Assembly (NCBI GenBank): GCA_034211115.1
Contig: JAXHTH010000171.1
Location: 1 to 9,914 of the forward strand
Direction of reading: 5' to 3'
Source: JAXHTH01 sp034211115
GTDB lineage: Bacteria; Planctomycetota; Phycisphaerae; Phycisphaerales; SM1A02
DNA length: 9,914 nt
Shown piece after piece: positions 7,290 through 9,914 of the stretch. Positions within the stretch are counted from its first letter, which is position 1. Each line of letters opens with the position of its first letter. The notes below the pieces were generated by a model that did no database searches, was not told the origin of the DNA, and saw only the letters and a program-made list of their open reading frames with translations. The position numbers and the translations under genes are program-made.

Positions 7290-7353
7290 AAAACACGGAC
7301 TGCGCGTGCGTGACAACGACTTGTCCGGCTCGGTCACGCGCTGTCCGTGTTTT
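7290..7353 (-). terminator. Long inverted repeat after the unknown gene; terminator or protein-binding site
   Basis: AAAACACGGAC (7290-7300) is the exact reverse complement of GTCCGTGTTTT (7343-7353). After one mismatch, GCGCGTG (7302-7308) pairs with CACGCGC (7335-7341), giving 18 bp in all. The 26-nt loop holds a small hairpin, GACAA (7312-7316) with TTGTC (7321-7325). Read on the minus strand, the stem starts just inside the end of the upstream gene (stop 7334-7336) and finishes with TTTT, so termination before the excisionase-like gene is plausible; the A-tract/T-tract symmetry would allow it on either strand. The long loop is unusual for a terminator, and an operator or excisionase site is an alternative. 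Confidence 0.55.
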
Positions 7354-8080
7354 GTCCGTCTTCGTCAGTCTTGGAAGCGGTCAGATGCGGCCATTCGACC
7401 GGCCGGACGAGATGCGGCCACTCCGCCTCGACCTCATCGAAGCGGTACTCGTTGTGCGTGCTGCCCTTCGCCTTTCGCGGGTGGAGCTTCTTCCGCTGGG
7501 CCGCCTTCCTCAGCATGTCGGCGGTCACCGTGTTCTTCGTGTGCTTCGTGTAGTACTGGACCGAAAACCACTCCCGCACCGCCGTCAATGGTTTCAACTG
7601 ACGCAACAGCTTCACGGCGGCCTTGTGCTCTTCGATAACCATCCCACCCAAAGGTTCAATGACATCAGGACCAAGCTCCCTTGCCGCCGAGTGGCACTTC
7701 TCGTATGCTCCCCGTTCATCGAACCATTGTTGCTCCAGGCCGTATTCTGAGCCTTTGAGTGCGCCGCCCGCTTCGAGAGCAACGGCTCCTGCCACATAGT
7801 GGGCTGTCCGGTCTTGCCAATGGCCCGCGCGTATCAGCTCCCATTGGTCAGCGACGGCCATCATCAGAAAGACCCAGACGTGATGCGGCAACTGCACTCC
7901 GCCAGGCCTAGGCCGGCGCATCTTCGCCGCGCGTCCGCTGAAATCAGCGCCTTGTGGGCTGTCACTCGCTCCGTCAAAGACCCGGTAGAACTCTCTCGCC
8001 CAATTCAGCGATTCGAGCAGTGTGTTCCTTGTCGTCAGCAACTCTTCCTCGCTCGGCAACCGCTTGACATCCCAGTGCAT
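7334..8080 (-). CDS. Unrecognised 248-residue protein with possible DNA-binding C-terminus
   Basis: I do not recognise the family. The protein appears soluble and largely helical. Residues 1-35 are helical and charged, 64-115 are a hydrophobic helical region (HHVWVFLMMAVADQWELI), and about 182-222 (TVTADMLRKAAQRKKLHPRK, then EYRFDEVEAEWP) resembles a small winged HTH in which L-R-K-A forms a helix and Y-x-F-x-E-V-x-x-x-W closes the domain. Residues 216-232 repeat E-W-P-H-L-type units (EWPHLVRPVEWPHL). I chose ATG 8080, which follows AAAGCGAGTGG; GTG 8146 would add 22 residues but lies within a strong stem. It sits between the cargo genes and the Xis operon; a replication or regulatory role is a guess. 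Confidence 0.7.
   Translation of the reverse strand: MHWDVKRLPSEEELLTTRNTLLESLNWAREFYRVFDGASDSPQGADFSGRAAKMRRPRPGGVQLPHHVWVFLMMAVADQWELIRAGHWQDRTAHYVAGAVALEAGGALKGSEYGLEQQWFDERGAYEKCHSAARELGPDVIEPLGGMVIEEHKAAVKLLRQLKPLTAVREWFSVQYYTKHTKNTVTADMLRKAAQRKKLHPRKAKGSTHNEYRFDEVEAEWPHLVRPVEWPHLTASKTDEDGQNTDSA
7383..7420. repeat. Two direct copies of AGATGCGGCCA around a CCGGCCGG palindrome
   Basis: AGATGCGGCCA occurs at 7383-7393 and 7410-7420, 27 bp apart, with the palindrome CCGGCCGG at 7399-7406 between them. The repeat lies in the 3' end of the unknown gene and produces its EWPHL-type duplication. Either a small coding duplication or a pair of binding sites. Confidence 0.5.
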
Positions 8081-8084
8081 CGGC

Positions 8085-8174
8085 CACTCGCTTTCCGGGC
8101 CGGTCCGGGCCTCGCCATCGAAAGCGAGTGAACAGATGGCGAGCACCCGGACCGCACGGCGGGAGCGACCCGCC
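8085..8174 (-). promoter_or_regulatory. Highly structured leader before the unknown gene (two hairpins, possible pseudoknot or switch)
   Basis: In transcript order on the minus strand: a 6-bp hairpin, GGCGGG (8169-8174 complement) with CCCGCC (8158-8163 complement) and a 5-nt loop; then a stem of 8 + 9 bp pairing 8135-8153 with 8102-8119, interrupted only by a small internal loop (8110 against 8144-8145) and closed by a 15-nt loop. Ten bases of that loop (8121-8130) are perfectly complementary to 8085-8094, which ends 4 nt before ATG 8080 and includes the only possible ribosome binding site (GAGTGG). Pairing of the loop with the RBS region and of the long stem are wholly or partly exclusive, which suggests a translational switch; a DNA-level operator or origin is also possible. 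Confidence 0.6.
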
Positions 8175-8187
8175 TGCCCTCATTGAC

Positions 8188-8193
8188 ATTGTA
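8188..8193 (-). promoter_or_regulatory. Candidate -10 box TACAAT upstream of the structured leader
   Basis: TACAAT on the minus strand lies 12 nt inside the intergenic gap after the membrane-protein gene. Initiation near 8181 would give a leader of about 100 nt containing both hairpins. No -35 match is seen. Confidence 0.35.
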
Positions 8194-8204
8194 CCGCGCC
8201 CGGC

Positions 8205-8552
8205 TTATTCACCGATGCGCTCTGGCGGCTCTATCGGCCCCTCCTCCCCTTCAGCGCCGAAGAACTCGTCAAGCTCGTCGGCTCCCGCGTCCCCAATGGG
8301 CTCACCCTCATCGAGCCGAAAGTCGTCACCCTCGGCCGTCAGTGGCTCGACCCGAACACCGAGAGTGTCCGTGAGCCACGCCGCCAGCGCCTGTCTGCCC
8401 TCGTCCGCCACTACCCTGACCTCATGGCTGACGTGCGCGCGGCCGGCGAAGTAGCCCCCGCCGAAGCCGAGCATCAGCGCGATGAGCAGGAGCAGGAACA
8501 GCGCCGGTCCCCGCAGTATCGCCTCGTTCAGCTTGTCCGTCTCGGTTCTCAT
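8205..8552 (-). CDS. Small single-pass membrane protein with acidic tail
   Basis: A 115-residue protein of unknown function. Residues about 15-36 (GPALFLLLLIALMLGFGGGYFA) form one strongly hydrophobic helix with glycine-rich exit, preceded by a short charged N-terminus (MRTETDKLNEAILR). Residues 40-70 may form a short folded region, and 73-115 are very acidic and probably disordered (DELDEFFGAEGEEG). The ATG at 8552 overlaps the stop of the beta-helix gene (ATGA, 8549-8552), so the two proteins are made together; it could anchor or escort the surface protein, which is inference from coupling alone. The longer frame to 8633 lies in the dockerin region and is rejected. Confidence 0.78.
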   Translation of the reverse strand: MRTETDKLNEAILRGPALFLLLLIALMLGFGGGYFAGRAHVSHEVRVVADEGRQALAAWLTDTLGVRVEPLTAEGDDFRLDEGEPIGDAGADELDEFFGAEGEEGPIEPPERIGE

Positions 8553-9914
8553 GGGCACGGGCCGTAGTGGTCGAACAGTTCGAGCATGTCGTAGATGTCC
8601 ACGATGCCGTCGCCGGTCAGGTCCCAAGGACACTCATCCGGCGGGTCAGGGCAATCTCCCCAGTGCTCCACGAGGATGTCGGCGTCAAGGTCATCGACCA
8701 CACCATCGCCGTTGAAGTCCCACGGGCAGGGCGGCGGTCCGCCGGGACAGTCGCCCCACGCACCCAGCAGGGCCAGCAGGTCTTCGGTATCAACGATGCC
8801 GTTCCCGTCCACATCGCCACCGTCCGCGCCGTCCGTGCCCCACTGCCCCAGCAGAATGAGCAGGTCAGCGGTGTTCACCTCGCCGTTGCCGTCGAAGTCG
8901 GCCGGGCAGGATTCCGTCTGGAACTCGTATGCGCCCATGTCCACGATGGGCGGTTCGCCGTTCCCGCTGTCCTCGGTGTCCGGGTCATCGACGAAGCGAG
9001 GGTTGCCGTCAAGGTCGAACGGGCACGGCTCGTCGGTGTCGCCATCTTCGTCAAGGTCGAACTCGTCAGGCGGCACGGCCGTGTTGTCCGCCGCGTCGAT
9101 GCACAGGGAGCCTGGCATCAGGCGCAGGTCGCCGTAGTCGTCATCCTCCGTCCCCCAGACGCCATCGGGGCCGGCATCCGGGTTGCGGACGAACAAGGGG
9201 TCGTACTCCTCGACGTTGCTGTAGGTGACGACGGCCTCACCATCCCCGGCGATGGCGTCGTCAGCATTGCCCCAGAACACACAGTTCGTCACCGTGGGCG
9301 TGCACTCCACATCGTAGCTGTAGATGCCGCTGCCGTCGAACGCTTCGTTGCCGCCGAAAGTGCAGTTGACGACAGCCGGTTCTGAGTTGGTGATGTTGAA
9401 GAGCGCACCCCCGAATGACGATGCCTTGTTCCCACTGAAAACACAGTTCAAAAGCACTGTGTCAGCGTTGTCGTTGTAGACTCCGCCGCTAACGCCAGTG
9501 ACGTTGCCCGTGAAGGTGCAGTTCGTCAGCGTCGGGCCGGCCAAGTAATTATACATGCCGCTGCCGTATACCGCGAAGTTCAGGTTGAAGGTGCAGTCCA
9601 TAAAGGAAGCGTCACAATAACCGTCGTTGTTATGGAGGCCACCGCCACGGTCGCCGGCAGTATTACTGTCAAAGACGCATCGCGTCAGGACCGGACGGCT
9701 GCTAGAGTTGTACATGCCGCCGCCATCAGTCTCGGCCGTGTTATCGCTTAACGAACAGTCCACCAACGTCGGGTCGCTGCTATAGTTGTACATGCCCCCC
9801 CCCCAAGAGGTGGCTGGGTTGCTGGTGAAGTTGCAGTTGACAAGCGCCGGGCTACTATTGTGGTTGTACATGCCAGCGCCCCTTGGAGAGGTGTTGCCAA
9901 CAAACGTGCAGTTC
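8549..9914 (-). CDS. Right-handed beta-helix surface protein with dockerin-like C-terminus (5' truncated)
   Basis: The visible 454 C-terminal residues of a probably secreted protein; the frame runs out of the window, so signal peptide and start are unseen. Visible residues 1-215 hold about eight imperfect coils of roughly 22-30 residues with the pattern GGGMYNxSSxPxLxxCxFxxN, typical of parallel beta-helix proteins. Residues about 225-331 match the end module of such proteins (PGSLCIDAADN at 267-277, DLDGNPRFVD, VDMGAYEF at 324-331; the choice-of-anchor Q type). Four calcium-binding loops follow: DFDGNGEVNTAD (339-350), DVDGNGIVDTED (367-378), DFNGDGVVDDLD (399-410) and DLTGDGIVDIYD (431-442), as in planctomycete dockerin-like tails. 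Adhesion, polysaccharide binding or cell-surface display is likely. A run of ten G interrupts one coil. Confidence 0.9.
   Translation of the reverse strand, partial: NCTFVGNTSPRGAGMYNHNSSPALVNCNFTSNPATSWGGGMYNYSSDPTLVDCSLSDNTAETDGGGMYNSSSRPVLTRCVFDSNTAGDRGGGLHNNDGYCDASFMDCTFNLNFAVYGSGMYNYLAGPTLTNCTFTGNVTGVSGGVYNDNADTVLLNCVFSGNKASSFGGALFNITNSEPAVVNCTFGGNEAFDGSGIYSYDVECTPTVTNCVFWGNADDAIAGDGEAVVTYSNVEEYDPLFVRNPDAGPDGVWGTEDDDYGDLRLMPGSLCIDAADNTAVPPDEFDLDEDGDTDEPCPFDLDGNPRFVDDPDTEDSGNGEPPIVDMGAYEFQTESCPADFDGNGEVNTADLLILLGQWGTDGADGGDVDGNGIVDTEDLLALLGAWGDCPGGPPPCPWDFNGDGVVDDLDADILVEHWGDCPDPPDECPWDLTGDGIVDIYDMLELFDHYGPCP
9795..9804 (-). repeat. Homopolymer of ten G (coding strand) in the beta-helix gene
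   Basis: The plus strand shows ten consecutive C; on the coding strand the codons are TGG GGG GGG GGC, giving W-G-G-G in a repeat coil. Sister coils encode the same glycines with mixed GGC codons, so the pure run is not required by the protein. Such tracts slip easily during replication. Confidence 0.85.

Noticed and set aside
8080..8146. GTG 8146 as start of the unknown gene
   Set aside because: It lies within the right arm of a 17-bp stem and has no Shine-Dalgarno; ATG 8080 has at least a weak one. Not fully excluded.
8183..8188. TTGACA on the plus strand
   Set aside because: The -10 region at 16-17 nt (TTATTC) is poor, and no plus-strand gene follows.
8567..9385. A 272-residue plus-strand frame rich in V, A and R
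   Set aside because: It mirrors the dockerin and beta-helix end domains, whose periodic motifs show the true coding strand.
3908..9914. Search for a second copy of the ssrA 3' end as the other att site
   Set aside because: No second copy of the T arm/acceptor segment was seen by eye to the end of the window, so the other boundary lies outside.

Overview
The window looks like chromosomal DNA of a planctomycete, probably of the Phycisphaerae type. The pointers are high GC, a secreted beta-helix protein ending in EF-hand/dockerin-like loops of the form D-x-D/N-G-x-G-x-V-x-x-x-D, a tmRNA with a nine-residue tag (AEPQFALAA), and a tyrosine integrase of a style common in that phylum. The lineage is my inference; no marker gene here proves it.

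Left part (1-3908) is host backbone. It holds the 3' end of an adenylate kinase gene, a two-gene ABC exporter operon (ATPase then ABC-2 permease, overlapping at ATGA), a convergent beta-class carbonic anhydrase, and the gene for tmRNA (ssrA, 3562-3908).

Right part (from about 3884 to beyond 9914) is best read as an integrative mobile element inserted at the 3' end of ssrA. All of its visible genes lie on the minus strand. In transcription order they are: a 5'-truncated beta-helix/dockerin surface protein, a small single-pass membrane protein (ATGA overlap), a structured 124-nt intergenic leader, an unrecognised 248-residue protein with a possible DNA-binding C-terminus, an inverted repeat resembling a terminator, then an excisionase-like HTH protein, a PD-(D/E)XK nuclease and a prim-pol primase joined by ATGA overlaps, an XRE-family repressor with its own promoter, and a tyrosine recombinase whose reading frame ends inside ssrA. 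Integrase, excisionase, repressor, primase and nuclease make a coherent integration/excision/replication module; the surface protein and its membrane partner would be cargo. The other attachment site is not in the window, so the far boundary, and whether the beta-helix gene truly belongs to the element, are unresolved.

The most interesting signals are: a leader before the unknown gene containing a GC hairpin, a long stem and a 10-bp loop-to-RBS complementarity; a terminator for ssrA lying antisense within the integrase gene; start codons without Shine-Dalgarno sequences placed 6-7 nt after -10 hexamers, suggesting leaderless mRNAs; and a run of ten G in the surface-protein gene that could cause phase variation.
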